From NCBI GenBank assembly GCA_937901445.1, contig CALDHY010000021.1, forward strand, positions 13,624 to 77,623: DNA of 64,000 bases, written 5' to 3'. The notes below the pieces were generated by a model. That model did no database searches and was not told the DNA's origin. It worked only from the letters and a program-made list of their open reading frames with translations. The position numbers and the translations under genes are program-made. Shown here piece by piece: positions 33,538 to 42,886 of the stretch (position 1 is the stretch's first letter; each line of letters begins with the position of its first letter). Source of the DNA: an uncultured Selenomonadales bacterium. Its GTDB lineage: Bacteria; Bacillota; Negativicutes; Selenomonadales; Selenomonadaceae.

Positions 33538-33566
33538 ATATTAAACAATCAGTGAAACTTTGTAAA
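33538..33566 (-). promoter_or_regulatory. sbp promoter
   Basis: On the minus strand: TTTACA, 17-bp spacer, TAATAT, about 30 bp upstream of the ATG. Confidence 0.55.
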
Positions 33567-33567
33567 G

Positions 33568-34023
33568 TTAAATTTTAGTTTTTAACGCCGCCTTTAAAAG
33601 GATCGTTGCCAAAATATTTACCGCCGATTCAACCAATAAGCCCGGCGTTGACGCAAGCCCCAATGCTAAACTTCCGTACAAAAACGCTCCGGCAAATGTA
33701 TAACCCAGCGTCATTACCAAACACGCCGCTATTAACGCCACAAAAAATTTTTCGCGCAGTCTGTAAAAAGTTTCAGCCATTGCCGCCTTTATAAAAATCG
33801 TCGGTACTATCCAAATTGGAAAACCGCCGATTAAATCTGCCAACGCCGAACCGATAACGCCGCTTGCAATTCCTACGCGCCGCCCAAAAAATATTACTGC
33901 CAAAAAAATTGCCGCGTCGCCCAAATGTGCATAACCCAGCGGTATTGGAATTTTCGGTACGAACGTTGCCAAAAATACAAACGCCGCCATTACTGCGCCA
34001 ATCGTCAATTCTTTTGTACTCAT
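33568..34023 (-). CDS. ECF transporter substrate-binding (S) component
   Basis: A 151-aa membrane protein with about five to six helices and the N-terminal AVMAAFVFLATFVPKIPIP pattern of ECF S components (riboflavin/pantothenate-like superfamily). Substrate is not evident. It could work with the ATPase at 25962. The leader carries a terminator-like hairpin, suggesting attenuation. GGAGATG precedes the ATG. Confidence 0.78.
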   Translation of the reverse strand: MSTKELTIGAVMAAFVFLATFVPKIPIPLGYAHLGDAAIFLAVIFFGRRVGIASGVIGSALADLIGGFPIWIVPTIFIKAAMAETFYRLREKFFVALIAACLVMTLGYTFAGAFLYGSLALGLASTPGLLVESAVNILATILLKAALKTKI

Positions 34024-34043
34024 TTCAAATCATCTCCTTAACG

Positions 34044-34076
34044 CAAAAAGCCGACGAATTTTTAAACTCGCCGACT
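34044..34076 (-). promoter_or_regulatory. Leader hairpin (possible attenuator) before the S-component gene
   Basis: On the minus strand AGTCGGCG (34069-34076) pairs with CGTCGGCT (34049-34056) with two G-U pairs, followed by TTTTT. It lies between the promoter at 34115-34143 and the start codon at 34023, so it would cut transcription before the gene unless relieved. Confidence 0.55.
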
Positions 34077-34114
34077 TTCTTTTTTAGAATCATCGATTAT
34101 TAAATTTGGGCGCA

Positions 34115-34143
34115 ATGATAATTTTTTTTGTGGCGTTTGTCAA
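34115..34143 (-). promoter_or_regulatory. Promoter of the ECF S-component gene
   Basis: On the minus strand: TTGACA, 17-bp spacer, TATCAT. Back to back with the uvrA promoter; the -35 elements are 1 bp apart. Confidence 0.65.
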
Positions 34144-34144
34144 G

Positions 34145-34173
34145 TTGCACAATCTGAAAAAAAGGTGTAAAAT
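34145..34173 (+). promoter_or_regulatory. uvrA promoter
   Basis: TTGCAC (34145-34150), 17-bp spacer, TAAAAT (34168-34173). No SOS box is apparent by eye. Confidence 0.6.
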
Positions 34174-34202
34174 TTAAAATCATTTTTGAAGGAGAAATTT
34201 TT

Positions 34203-36710
34203 TTGGATTTTATAAAAGTGCGCGGAGCGCGCGTTCACAATCTGAAAAATATCAGCGTCGAAATACCGCGTGAAAAGTTTGTGGTAATTACGGGCGTCAG
34301 CGGCAGCGGCAAAAGTTCCCTTGCCTTCGATACGATTTACGCTGAAGGGCAACGCCGCTATATGGAAAGTCTTTCAAGTTACGCGCGGCAATTTTTGGGA
34401 CTTCCCGATAAGCCCGACGTTGAACTGATTGAAGGCTTAAGCCCTGCCATTGCGATTAACCAAAAAACTACCAACAATAACCCGCGCTCGACTGTAGGCA
34501 CTGTTACTGAAATTTATGATTATCTGCGCCTGCTTTTTGCAAGGATAGGCAAGCCGCACTGTCCGAATTGCGGTAAACCCGTTACGCCTCAAAGTTTAGA
34601 TCAAATCCTCGCGCAGATTTTAAATTTGCCTGAAGGTACAAGATTTACTTTACTTGCGCCGGTTGTCAATCGCCAAAAAGGCACGCACAAAGATATTTTT
34701 GAGCGGCTGAAAAATTCCGGCTTCGTGCGCGTTCAAGTTGACGGCAAACTTAGAGAACTTGACGAAGAAATTAAACTTGCAAAAACCGTAAAACATACAA
34801 TTGAACTTGTTGTTGACAGGCTGATTATTCGTGAAGGTATTCGCTCGCGGCTGTCTGATTCATTGGAAACTGCGCTGAAATTTGGTAACGGCGTGGTTTA
34901 TGTTCAAACTGACGAAAAACTTTTGACTTTCAGCGAAAAAAATGCTTGCGTTGACTGCGGAATTTCTTTGCCGGATATTGAGCCGCAACTTTTTTCTTTC
35001 AACAGCCCGCGCGGCGCGTGTCCGACTTGCGGCGGATTGGGCAGAATTTTTAAGCAGTTGAATTGGGAAAGTATGTTTGAATGGATGCAAGCCGTTCACG
35101 AATTTAAAACGAATGATGACGCCTTTGAACTTTGCCCCGACTGTCACGGGAACCGGTTAAATCCTGCCGCGTTGAGTGTAACCGTTGCTGATTTAAATAT
35201 TGCTGAAGTTTGCGATATGTCGGTTGAAAAGTGCGGGCAATTTTTTTCTGCGCTCGATACAAAACTTGACGATACAGATAAAAAAATTTCAAGGCAAGTT
35301 TTGAAAGAAATAAAATCCCGCTTGAAATTTTTGTGCGATGTCGGACTGGATTATTTAACTTTGTCAAGAAAATCTGCGACTTTAAGCGGCGGCGAATTTC
35401 AAAGAATACGCCTTGCAACTCAAATCGGCTCGGCACTTACCGGCGTGCTGTACGTTTTAGATGAGCCGTCAATCGGTTTACACCAACACGATAACGAAAA
35501 ACTTTTGGAAACTTTAAAAAATCTGCGCGACTTGGGAAATACGCTTTTAGTTGTTGAACACGACGAAGAAACAATGCGGGCGGCTGATATGTTGGTTGAC
35601 ATTGGGCGCGGCGCGGGCAAACACGGCGGCGAAGTTATCGCGCAGGGAACGGCGGACGAAGTTTCACAAAATGAAAATTCTTTGACGGGCGATTATTTGA
35701 GCGGCAGAAAATTTATTGAAGTTCCCGCCGTTCGTCGAACTGCCGAAAAATTTATTGAGTTTGAAAATCTTACCGCCAATAACTTAAAAAATCTTTCAGT
35801 AAAAATTCCGCTTGAAGTTTTGACGATTATAACCGGCGTCAGTGGTTCCGGTAAATCTACGCTGGTTGAGGACGTCATTTACCCAAAATTAATCAAGGAT
35901 ACTGAAACTCTAAAAAAATTCGGCGTCAACACAATTATAAAAATCGACCAAGACCCTATCGGGCGTTCGCCGCGCTCCAATGTTGTAACCTATACAAAAG
36001 TTTTTGACAGAATCAGAAATTTGTTTGCAGATGCGCAAGGCTCCAAAATTCGCGGCTATAATTCCAGCCGTTTCAGTTTCAACGTCAAGGGCGGGCGTTG
36101 CGAAAGTTGCAGCGGTAACGGCGTAAAAAAAATTCCAATGAACTTTTTACCTGATGTTTACGTAACCTGCGACGTTTGCAAGGGCGCGCGTTTCAACGCA
36201 GAAACTTTAGAAGTTAAATACAAAGGTAAAAATATCGCTGAAGTTTTGGCAATGACTGTTGACGAGGCACTTGAATTTTTCAAAAATATTCCCGCACTTG
36301 AAAGAATGTTGCAAGTATTGCACGATGTAGGCTTAGGTTACATTGAACTTGGACAACCTGCTAACACTTTAAGCGGCGGCGAAAGTCAACGTGTAAAACT
36401 TGCCGCGCAGCTTGCACGCCCCGTAACTCAACTGAAAAATATTTACATTATGGATGAGCCGACAACCGGCTTGCATTTCGACGACGTGAAAAAATTAATC
36501 GCCGTTGTACAAAGACTGGTTGAACGCGGCGACAGCGTGATTATTATTGAACATAATCTTGACGTTATTAAAAATGCAGATTATATTATTGATTTGGGTC
36601 CTGACGGCGGCGATAGAGGCGGGCAGCTTGTTGCATTTGGTACGCCGGAGGAAGTCGCGCAGGTTGAAAATTCTTATACAGGACAAGCTTTAAGGAAGTG
36701 TTTTAAATGA
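34203..36710 (+). CDS. uvrA: Excinuclease ABC subunit A, shortened form
   Basis: An 835-aa ABC-type damage-recognition protein of nucleotide excision repair. Two P-loops (GVSGSGKSS near 32 and GVSGSGKST near 544), two LSGGE signatures, zinc-type CPNC, CVDC/CPTC and CESC/CDVC pairs, and the UvrB-binding region (about 120-250) are present. Typical UvrA has about 940 residues; here the stretch between [10 protein letters not shown] and CPDCHGNRL is about 40 residues instead of about 120. Starts at TTG after AAGGAG. The stop overlaps the next ATG. Confidence 0.92.
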   Translation: MDFIKVRGARVHNLKNISVEIPREKFVVITGVSGSGKSSLAFDTIYAEGQRRYMESLSSYARQFLGLPDKPDVELIEGLSPAIAINQKTTNNNPRSTVGTVTEIYDYLRLLFARIGKPHCPNCGKPVTPQSLDQILAQILNLPEGTRFTLLAPVVNRQKGTHKDIFERLKNSGFVRVQVDGKLRELDEEIKLAKTVKHTIELVVDRLIIREGIRSRLSDSLETALKFGNGVVYVQTDEKLLTFSEKNACVDCGISLPDIEPQLFSFNSPRGACPTCGGLGRIFKQLNWESMFEWMQAVHEFKTNDDAFELCPDCHGNRLNPAALSVTVADLNIAEVCDMSVEKCGQFFSALDTKLDDTDKKISRQVLKEIKSRLKFLCDVGLDYLTLSRKSATLSGGEFQRIRLATQIGSALTGVLYVLDEPSIGLHQHDNEKLLETLKNLRDLGNTLLVVEHDEETMRAADMLVDIGRGAGKHGGEVIAQGTADEVSQNENSLTGDYLSGRKFIEVPAVRRTAEKFIEFENLTANNLKNLSVKIPLEVLTIITGVSGSGKSTLVEDVIYPKLIKDTETLKKFGVNTIIKIDQDPIGRSPRSNVVTYTKVFDRIRNLFADAQGSKIRGYNSSRFSFNVKGGRCESCSGNGVKKIPMNFLPDVYVTCDVCKGARFNAETLEVKYKGKNIAEVLAMTVDEALEFFKNIPALERMLQVLHDVGLGYIELGQPANTLSGGESQRVKLAAQLARPVTQLKNIYIMDEPTTGLHFDDVKKLIAVVQRLVERGDSVIIIEHNLDVIKNADYIIDLGPDGGDRGGQLVAFGTPEEVAQVENSYTGQALRKCFK

Positions 36711-36994
36711 AATATTTTTTTTCGGAAATTGACGAAATTACTTTGACGTTCGGCGATATTCACTTGAATGAATCCGGAATGGAATATATTAAAATTTATT
36801 TTGAGCGTCCAACTGAAAACGGCTTCGATTTTCTTGAGTCAAATTTGCCCGCGTTAAATATAAAAAATTTTTCCGGCTTTAATTCTCAAGAATTACAAAA
36901 TTTGTTGGAATATGCAAGAAACAACGCTTTTTTAATTTGGGATATTGCACGTGAAAATTCAAAAGGAGACGCAGATTTTGCCGCAAATATGTAA
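36707..36994 (+). CDS. Hypothetical protein upstream of DUF4160
   Basis: 95 aa, overlapping uvrA by 4 bp (ATGA) and the DUF4160 gene by 17 bp. I do not recognise the family. It has an N-terminal beta-rich half ([20 protein letters not shown]) and a helical C-terminal half. The tight overlaps suggest translational coupling with DUF4160. Confidence 0.55.
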   Translation: MKYFFSEIDEITLTFGDIHLNESGMEYIKIYFERPTENGFDFLESNLPALNIKNFSGFNSQELQNLLEYARNNAFLIWDIARENSKGDADFAANM

Positions 36995-37229
36995 GTTGTT
37001 AGGATATTTAATTTTTTTCTGGTCGCATGAAACCGGAGAGCCTGTGCATGTTCACGTTTGCAAAGGAAAACCTGTGAAAGATGCAACAAAAATTTGGATT
37101 GAGGATGAACCTCGAATTGAGCATAACAAAAGTAAAATCCCGCAAAAAGATTTAAATCGTATTTTACAATGGCTTTCTGCAAACAAAAATTTTGTAATTA
37201 ACAAATGGAATGAGCATTTTGAACAATAA
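36978..37229 (+). CDS. DUF4160 domain protein
   Basis: 83 aa, starting at TTG ([15 protein letters not shown]), preceded by AAAAGGAG. The EPVHVHVCKG segment is the DUF4160 hallmark. Genes of this kind are often paired with another small gene, and a toxin-antitoxin-like role has been suggested for such pairs; nothing here proves it. An in-frame TTG at 36945 lies upstream of the ribosome binding site and is less likely. Confidence 0.7.
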   Translation: MPQICKLLGYLIFFWSHETGEPVHVHVCKGKPVKDATKIWIEDEPRIEHNKSKIPQKDLNRILQWLSANKNFVINKWNEHFEQ

Positions 37230-37251
37230 ATATTTTTTAGGAGGAATTTAA

Positions 37252-37806
37252 TTGAGTAATTTAACACTCGAAAAATCGAAAGAAATTTTGAAAAAGCACA
37301 CAACGGAAGCGCACTTATTCACGCACGCGGCGGCGGTTAGCGCGGCAATGGAGGCAATGGCTGAATATTTCGGCGCAGATAAGGAACATTGGGCGGCGAT
37401 AGGCTACTTGCACGACATTGACTTTGAAAAATTCCCGGACGAACATTGCCAACACGTAAGGGAACTTTTGGAGCCGGAGGGCGTATCGAATGAAGATATT
37501 GAAACGATAATTTCGCACGCTTACGGCTTGCACCCCGTCAACGTTAAACCAACTACAGATTGTCAAAAGTCTTTGTACGCGGTTGACGAATTAACGGGGA
37601 TTGTTCACGCTTATTCTTTAATGCGTCCTGAAAAATTTGACGGTATGAGCGTTAAAAGTTTGAAGAAAAAATTCAAGGATAAACGCTTTGCCGCCAAATG
37701 TAACCGTGAAGTTATCACGCAGGGCGCAGAAAATTTAAATATGCCGCTTGATACTTTGATGGAACTTTGTATAAAGGGGATGAGCGCACACGCAGAGGAA
37801 TTTTGA
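37252..37806 (+). CDS. HD-domain phosphohydrolase
   Basis: A 184-aa HD-superfamily protein. Metal ligands are visible: H in FTHAAAV, HD in GYLHDIDFE, then H in SHAYGL. Probably hydrolyses a nucleotide or phosphomonoester. TTG start after AGGAGG, 22 bp downstream of DUF4160. Substrate unknown. Confidence 0.8.
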   Translation: MSNLTLEKSKEILKKHTTEAHLFTHAAAVSAAMEAMAEYFGADKEHWAAIGYLHDIDFEKFPDEHCQHVRELLEPEGVSNEDIETIISHAYGLHPVNVKPTTDCQKSLYAVDELTGIVHAYSLMRPEKFDGMSVKSLKKKFKDKRFAAKCNREVITQGAENLNMPLDTLMELCIKGMSAHAEEF

Positions 37807-37894
37807 AAAATTTTTTCAAATTCAGTATTAAATCAGATTAATTAAGTATAATAAGCAAGGTTTTTTTAAATCCAAGAAAGGTGTGGTTTAACTT

Positions 37895-38557
37895 ATGTTG
37901 TTGAGGACTTTAGTAACGGCGATGATGATTTTTGCAATTAGTTCCGTGACTTTTGCGTCAGGCGCGTTTAGGATGGGAGATCAATGCTCGGAAGTCGCAG
38001 AAATACAAGGTCACCTTATCAAACTCGGCTATGACGTTATGGCGGACGGCGATTTTGGTCCTTCAACTGTGGATGCAGTAAAATCTTTTCAAAAATCTAA
38101 GGGAATTAAAGTAAGCGGCTACGTTGACGAAACAACCTACCGCGCACTTGTCGGGCGTGAAATGCCTGAAGTAAGTCGCGGCTCTTCGTATATCAGCCGC
38201 CGTTTAATCAGTACAGCCATGCAATATCTCGGTACGCCCTATGTATTCGGCGGAAATTCTTTGTATTACGGTATTGACTGCTCGGCGTTCACGCAACAAA
38301 TTTACGCTTCAGTAGGAATTTCTTTGCCGCGTACCGCAGATTATCAATACGAAGTAGGCACGCCAATTTCACGCTCTGAACTTTTGCCGGGCGATGAAGT
38401 TTTCTTTACAACCTACACTTACGGCGCGTCACATTGCGGAATTTATGTTGGCGATAACAAATTCATTCACGCAAGTTCAAGTCGCGGCGTTACAATTTCT
38501 TCATTGCACGAAAGTTACTACAACGCACGTTACATTGGAGCGCGCAGAATGTTTTAA
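37895..38557 (+). CDS. Secreted NlpC/P60 peptidoglycan hydrolase with peptidoglycan-binding domain
   Basis: A 220-aa protein with a signal peptide (about 1-22), a peptidoglycan-binding-1 domain (about 29-87, IQGHLIKLGYDVMADGDFGP) and an NlpC/P60 domain (about 100-220). The catalytic Cys is in YGIDCSAFTQQIY and the His in GASHCGIYVG. It should cut D-glutamyl-DAP peptide bonds in the wall. AAAGGTGTGG lies upstream. A TATAAT at 37847-37852 may be its -10 but no good -35 is seen. Confidence 0.88.
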   Translation: MLLRTLVTAMMIFAISSVTFASGAFRMGDQCSEVAEIQGHLIKLGYDVMADGDFGPSTVDAVKSFQKSKGIKVSGYVDETTYRALVGREMPEVSRGSSYISRRLISTAMQYLGTPYVFGGNSLYYGIDCSAFTQQIYASVGISLPRTADYQYEVGTPISRSELLPGDEVFFTTYTYGASHCGIYVGDNKFIHASSSRGVTISSLHESYYNARYIGARRMF

Positions 38558-38576
38558 TTTTTGACGGGGAATTTTT

Positions 38577-39467
38577 ATGAAACTAAGAAAAGCAGTCATA
38601 CCGGCGGCGGGACTCGGTACAAGATTTTTACCGGCAACTAAGGCGCAACCAAAAGAAATGTTGCCAATCGTCGATAAACCTACAATCCAATACATAATCG
38701 AAGAGGCGGCGTCCGCCGGTGTCGAAGATATTATTATTGTCACGGGGCGCAGTAAACGTTCAATCGAAGATCATTTTGACCGCTCAATAGAATTGGAAAT
38801 GGAACTCGAAAAAGCAGGAAAAACCGCGTGGCTTGAAATGGTAAAGTCAATTTCTGAAATTGCAAACATTCACTTTATCCGGCAGAAACAGCCGCTCGGC
38901 TTAGGGCACGCAGTTTTGACGGCAAGTCATTTTATTGGCGATGAACCTTTTGCAGTACTTTTGGGCGATGATGTTGTTGTATCTAAAAAGCCGGTACTTC
39001 AACAAATGGTGGAGGTTTTCAATGAATACAAGACTTCAATTCTGGGCGTGCAGGAAGTTTCGCCGGACGCGGTTAGCCGTTACGGGATTGTTGATTGTCG
39101 CCACGTCGATAACGATGTTTATAAAGTTCGTGATTTAATTGAAAAGCCCAACAAAGAAGACGCGCCAAGCAATATCGCAATTTTGGGGCGATACATTTTG
39201 ACGCCTACAATTTTTAACTATCTGGAAAATCAAACTCCCGGCGCAGGCGGCGAAATTCAACTTACAGATTCACTGAAAAGATTGTCGAAAGAAGAGGCAA
39301 TGTACGCCTACGTTTTCAAAGGGCACCGTTACGACGTCGGAACTAAAATAGGATTCCTGCAAGCAAACATTGAATTTGCCTTGAGGAACCCTGAAACTGC
39401 TGACGATTTAAAAAATTATCTTAGTAACTTAAATGAAAATATGACTGAAATGCTTGCTTACGATTGA
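38577..39467 (+). CDS. galU: UTP-glucose-1-phosphate uridylyltransferase
   Basis: A 296-aa enzyme making UDP-glucose from UTP and glucose 1-phosphate. The nucleotide-binding AAGLGTRFLPATKAQPKE and EKPNKEDAPSN are clear. Uses the product of the Pgm encoded at 20240. Its last codons overlap the convergent tyrosine phosphatase gene by 10 bp. Confidence 0.93.
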   Translation: MKLRKAVIPAAGLGTRFLPATKAQPKEMLPIVDKPTIQYIIEEAASAGVEDIIIVTGRSKRSIEDHFDRSIELEMELEKAGKTAWLEMVKSISEIANIHFIRQKQPLGLGHAVLTASHFIGDEPFAVLLGDDVVVSKKPVLQQMVEVFNEYKTSILGVQEVSPDAVSRYGIVDCRHVDNDVYKVRDLIEKPNKEDAPSNIAILGRYILTPTIFNYLENQTPGAGGEIQLTDSLKRLSKEEAMYAYVFKGHRYDVGTKIGFLQANIEFALRNPETADDLKNYLSNLNENMTEMLAYD

Positions 39468-39910
39468 ACTAACTTTCTTAAAAGCGCGGCACAAGCGCGG
39501 TAAATATCTTCGTAAGATTTAGCGTAGTCGTCGGTAATGTACGGGTCGTCAACGTCCCTGTTTTCGCCGACAAATTCCATCATAAGAAAAATTTTGTTAC
39601 CGGAATTTTTGCCGGTAATTTTTTTTATATCAGCAAAGTTGCCGCCGTCCATCGCAATAATATAATCGCAGTTTTTAAAATCAGTTTCTTCAAATTTTCT
39701 TGAAACGCGGTAAGGGTCGAATGAGATATTATTTTTGGCAAGTTCAAAGCAAGTACCGCTTGAAATTTGACTGTAGCCGGTGGCGTGGCAACCTGAAGAT
39801 TCTACAAAAATTTTATCAGATAAACCGGCTTTTTCTACAAGATTTTTCATAACGTATTCAGCCATTGGCGAGCGGCAAATATTTCCAAAACAAACAAAAT
39901 TTATTTTCAT
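39458..39910 (-). CDS. Low-molecular-weight protein tyrosine phosphatase
   Basis: A 150-aa protein with the P-loop CFGNICRS (catalytic Cys7, Arg13) and the general-acid Asp in DDPYITDD. This group often regulates exopolysaccharide export or dephosphorylates tyrosine kinases. It overlaps the preceding minus-strand gene by 4 bp (ATGA). Confidence 0.9.
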   Translation of the reverse strand: MKINFVCFGNICRSPMAEYVMKNLVEKAGLSDKIFVESSGCHATGYSQISSGTCFELAKNNISFDPYRVSRKFEETDFKNCDYIIAMDGGNFADIKKITGKNSGNKIFLMMEFVGENRDVDDPYITDDYAKSYEDIYRACAALLRKLVQS

Positions 39911-40932
39911 TGTTGTAACTCCTTGTTACTTATTCGGCGTACCAAAATATTTTCTTCATCTTTTAAAGTTCGCGCCATTCTTTTTTTATCTTCGGCAGAT
40001 TTTGCGGTAGCCGCTTTTTTATCGTCCATCCATTGCGCGTAGTCTTCGGCGTAACCAATTTCTAAGTCACAAATTTTCATTCGCAGATTGTGAAGAGTTT
40101 TTGCGCCGAGCGGTACGTACAAACTGAAAAGTTCCTGCTTGCGCGCTTCCCAATCTTTTTTGACAACTTCAAGCATAAGCGTTTTTAAATCTGCGCGAGT
40201 TTTGTCTTGCCCCAAACTGCCTTCAGCCATAATTTCAAGATTTTTTTGGTCGGAGTCATTAATAATTGCGTCGTGGCGTGCGTTAATTTCAGCGGATTGT
40301 TCAAGATATTTATCAAGCTGAACGCGGCGAATTTGATTCAAACTGTTAATAAAGTCCGAAAAATTTTGGAGCTGTACAATTTGCCATTCGTCATTTATAT
40401 TGCGGCGCAAAATAATATTGAAAACAAATTCCTGTGCAAGTTCCGGCTGATAAATTCGGACTTTGGCGGTTGCCTCGTTTGAATTGCGCGGGTTAATTTC
40501 TACGCTGTCAACGCCGCGATATTCAAACCTGTCAAAGCCCGTCCGTTCAACAAGAGTTTTGACGCTTGCATTTTCTTCCTTGTTAAATTCGCCGTTTTCA
40601 ATGTATGAATCAATCGCCGCCTTCAAACTCAAAAGTAACGGCTCGCGCAGCATTTCGGTAAAATTTTTTATTGCGTCGCGGGCGTCTTCAGTCATAGTTT
40701 TATCAACGTCGGTAACGCCTTCAACAATGCTGCTGTAGCTTTCGTCAAGAATACTTTCCAGATTGACAACTTTATAAAAATCTGCCTTGTTGTGATTTTC
40801 AACGGCTTTTTCAACTGTTTGAAGTGCGTATTCCGGCGTATCCTTTCCGGCGATTAAGCAAAAGTAGCCGCCGCCCGCAACTGCCAACGCGGCTATTCCT
40901 GCGCCTATACCCAATTTAAATTTTCTGTCCAC
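39907..40932 (-). CDS. Membrane-anchored hypothetical protein
   Basis: A 341-aa protein with an N-terminal helix (about 8-27) and a soluble, mostly helical extracytoplasmic region. The segment DTPEYALQTVEKAVENHNKAD resembles proteins with a DUF2939-like or NTF2-like start, but I cannot assign a family. Co-transcribed with the phosphatase. Confidence 0.6.
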   Translation of the reverse strand: MDRKFKLGIGAGIAALAVAGGGYFCLIAGKDTPEYALQTVEKAVENHNKADFYKVVNLESILDESYSSIVEGVTDVDKTMTEDARDAIKNFTEMLREPLLLSLKAAIDSYIENGEFNKEENASVKTLVERTGFDRFEYRGVDSVEINPRNSNEATAKVRIYQPELAQEFVFNIILRRNINDEWQIVQLQNFSDFINSLNQIRRVQLDKYLEQSAEINARHDAIINDSDQKNLEIMAEGSLGQDKTRADLKTLMLEVVKKDWEARKQELFSLYVPLGAKTLHNLRMKICDLEIGYAEDYAQWMDDKKAATAKSAEDKKRMARTLKDEENILVRRISNKELQQ

Positions 40933-41037
40933 TTTTTAAAGTCTCCTTGAAAAATAATTTTGGTATAATTCGGCGGCAAAATATTTTATTCCTGCACAAA
41001 AAAAATTGACAGCCGCCAATACGACCGTCGCGCAGTT

Positions 41038-42774
41038 TTATTTCAGCAAATTGTTTTCTGCAAGGTAGTCGATAAAAGCTTCAAAGATTTTTTCGTTGAG
41101 TTGAGTAATGTTTTTTTCTGTAAAATCATAATATTCTTTTGCCAAATTTAAAAGTTCCAGATTGAAAGTTGGCGTTTCATTTTTCTTGCCGGTTTTACCG
41201 AGATAATATTTTTTCTTGTCAACAAAGCGATAATCAGCCGCACGGATATTTATACGCTTTTCAAGCAAAGTTTTATTGCCCAAAAGTTCAAGGTTTTCCG
41301 GACTTTTGAAGGGTTCCATTTCGGCGCGTTTTTTGGCGAAAATGTGTTCAATTTCTAAGCTTGTATCAAGCGGCGGCAATTCCTGATTTTCATTTTGGAA
41401 AGTCCACCACGCCAACATTGAACGAGTAATAGTTTTTGACTGTGAAAATTTTGTTTCAAAAAGTTTAGCGCGAAATAATTCTTTATTCTGCTTGAATTGT
41501 TCAAAATTTAATTCGTTGCCGTGCAAGATATTTTGAAACTCCAAGAAAAACGGGCGGCGAATTGCCTGTACGCCCGGCTGAACTATTGCAAACATTAAAA
41601 AAAATGCCGTTATCTTGTTCAGGAATTTATAAAAATTTTCATCGTTCAATTTATTTTGAGAATCTTTATTGCCCATAAAGTACAGCGAAACTATATTTTC
41701 CCACATTGAGTAAGGCGCGTAACTCAAAACGTACAACCGCTTCAAAACGCGCGGCGAAAATCTTTTTTCATTAAAAATAAAAATATCATGCCAAAAATTC
41801 GCAAGCGTTATTAAATCTTCAAACGTCTTTTCGCTTTTTAAAATTTGGTAGTTATTTTGCTCATAGTAAATGCGCAGACCTTTAAATGTATCACTTTTAG
41901 TTTTAGATTTTGCCAACAGGTAGTACATATACTTCATAAATAAATCATCAGTAGCAGTGCCTCTGTGCGGATGAAAATGTTCATTGCAGATAGTTTCAAG
42001 CTGTTTCCAACGTTTTATAAAATCATCTTTAGATTGTTTGCCGCCTTGTTCAGGACTAGAATAAAATTTATAAAATTGCGCCTTGAAAATATCTGAATCA
42101 GAAAGCGGCATCCCTCTATCATTAAGCGTGGTAAAAATTCTTAACGCCGTATCTTGTGAATTTGTTTCAATCGGCAACATTATACAATTTTGAATAATCC
42201 TTTTTGGTAAATATGAAAAATTATCAGGCGTTTTATTTTTAAATTCGATAATTTTATTTTGGAAGTAACGATAATTTTTAGAGTAATGATTTGTGCTTTT
42301 TTCGTTTGAATTGCCTGTTTCAAGGATAGTTTGTAATTCGGTATTGTCTTCTTCTGTGGCAACTTCAGATTTTATTTTGGCTCGAGTTTTATCGGGGTTA
42401 TCGTCCTTATCTAAATACCAAATACATTCAGAAATTTTATCACGTACCTTGCTTTGTACGTCACCAAATTCTTTATAAAACGCGCGCAATAAAAGCAAAA
42501 GAGTTATCAAGCGTTGCTGACCGTCTATAACTTCAGCTTGCGAAGAAGAATTACGAACAGTTAATATTGTACCTAAAAAATATTCATCGTTATCGTCTTT
42601 AAAATAATCTGCGTTGTCTTCAGGAATAGCAAAATTTTTTAAATCTTCCCAAAGAGTATCACATTCTTCAATTCCCCATGAATACGGTCGTTGATAATCC
42701 GGAATTAAAAAATTGACGCCGTGTCCGCTAAAAATGGCGTAAATACTTTTTTTTGAAATGTTTAAATCTGACAT
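41038..42774 (-). CDS. DUF262/DUF1524 (GmrSD-like) protein
   Basis: A 578-aa protein. An N-terminal DUF262 domain carries PDYQRPYSW and IDGQQRL (about 84-89), the nucleotide-hydrolysing ParB/Srx-like motif. A C-terminal DUF1524 His-Asn-His nuclease region has EIEHIFAKK (about 474) and LELLGNKTLL. Fused GmrSD proteins are type IV restriction enzymes that cut glucosylated or otherwise modified phage DNA; this is the likely role. No other defence gene is adjacent. AAAAGGAG precedes the ATG. Confidence 0.82.
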   Translation of the reverse strand: MSDLNISKKSIYAIFSGHGVNFLIPDYQRPYSWGIEECDTLWEDLKNFAIPEDNADYFKDDNDEYFLGTILTVRNSSSQAEVIDGQQRLITLLLLLRAFYKEFGDVQSKVRDKISECIWYLDKDDNPDKTRAKIKSEVATEEDNTELQTILETGNSNEKSTNHYSKNYRYFQNKIIEFKNKTPDNFSYLPKRIIQNCIMLPIETNSQDTALRIFTTLNDRGMPLSDSDIFKAQFYKFYSSPEQGGKQSKDDFIKRWKQLETICNEHFHPHRGTATDDLFMKYMYYLLAKSKTKSDTFKGLRIYYEQNNYQILKSEKTFEDLITLANFWHDIFIFNEKRFSPRVLKRLYVLSYAPYSMWENIVSLYFMGNKDSQNKLNDENFYKFLNKITAFFLMFAIVQPGVQAIRRPFFLEFQNILHGNELNFEQFKQNKELFRAKLFETKFSQSKTITRSMLAWWTFQNENQELPPLDTSLEIEHIFAKKRAEMEPFKSPENLELLGNKTLLEKRINIRAADYRFVDKKKYYLGKTGKKNETPTFNLELLNLAKEYYDFTEKNITQLNEKIFEAFIDYLAENNLLK

Positions 42775-42831
42775 AAAATTACTCCTTTTAAAATAGTTTT
42801 CAACGCTTCAAAAATTTTTCCTGCGTAAACC

Positions 42832-42862
42832 AAAAAAGCCGGCAGTTACAAACTCCCGACTT
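42832..42862 (-). terminator. Terminator after the HPr-like gene
   Basis: On the minus strand AAGTCGGGAG (42853-42862) pairs with CTGCCGGCTT (42836-42845), followed by a T-run. Confidence 0.7.
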
Positions 42863-42886
42863 AAAAAGTTCAATATAAAAATTATA

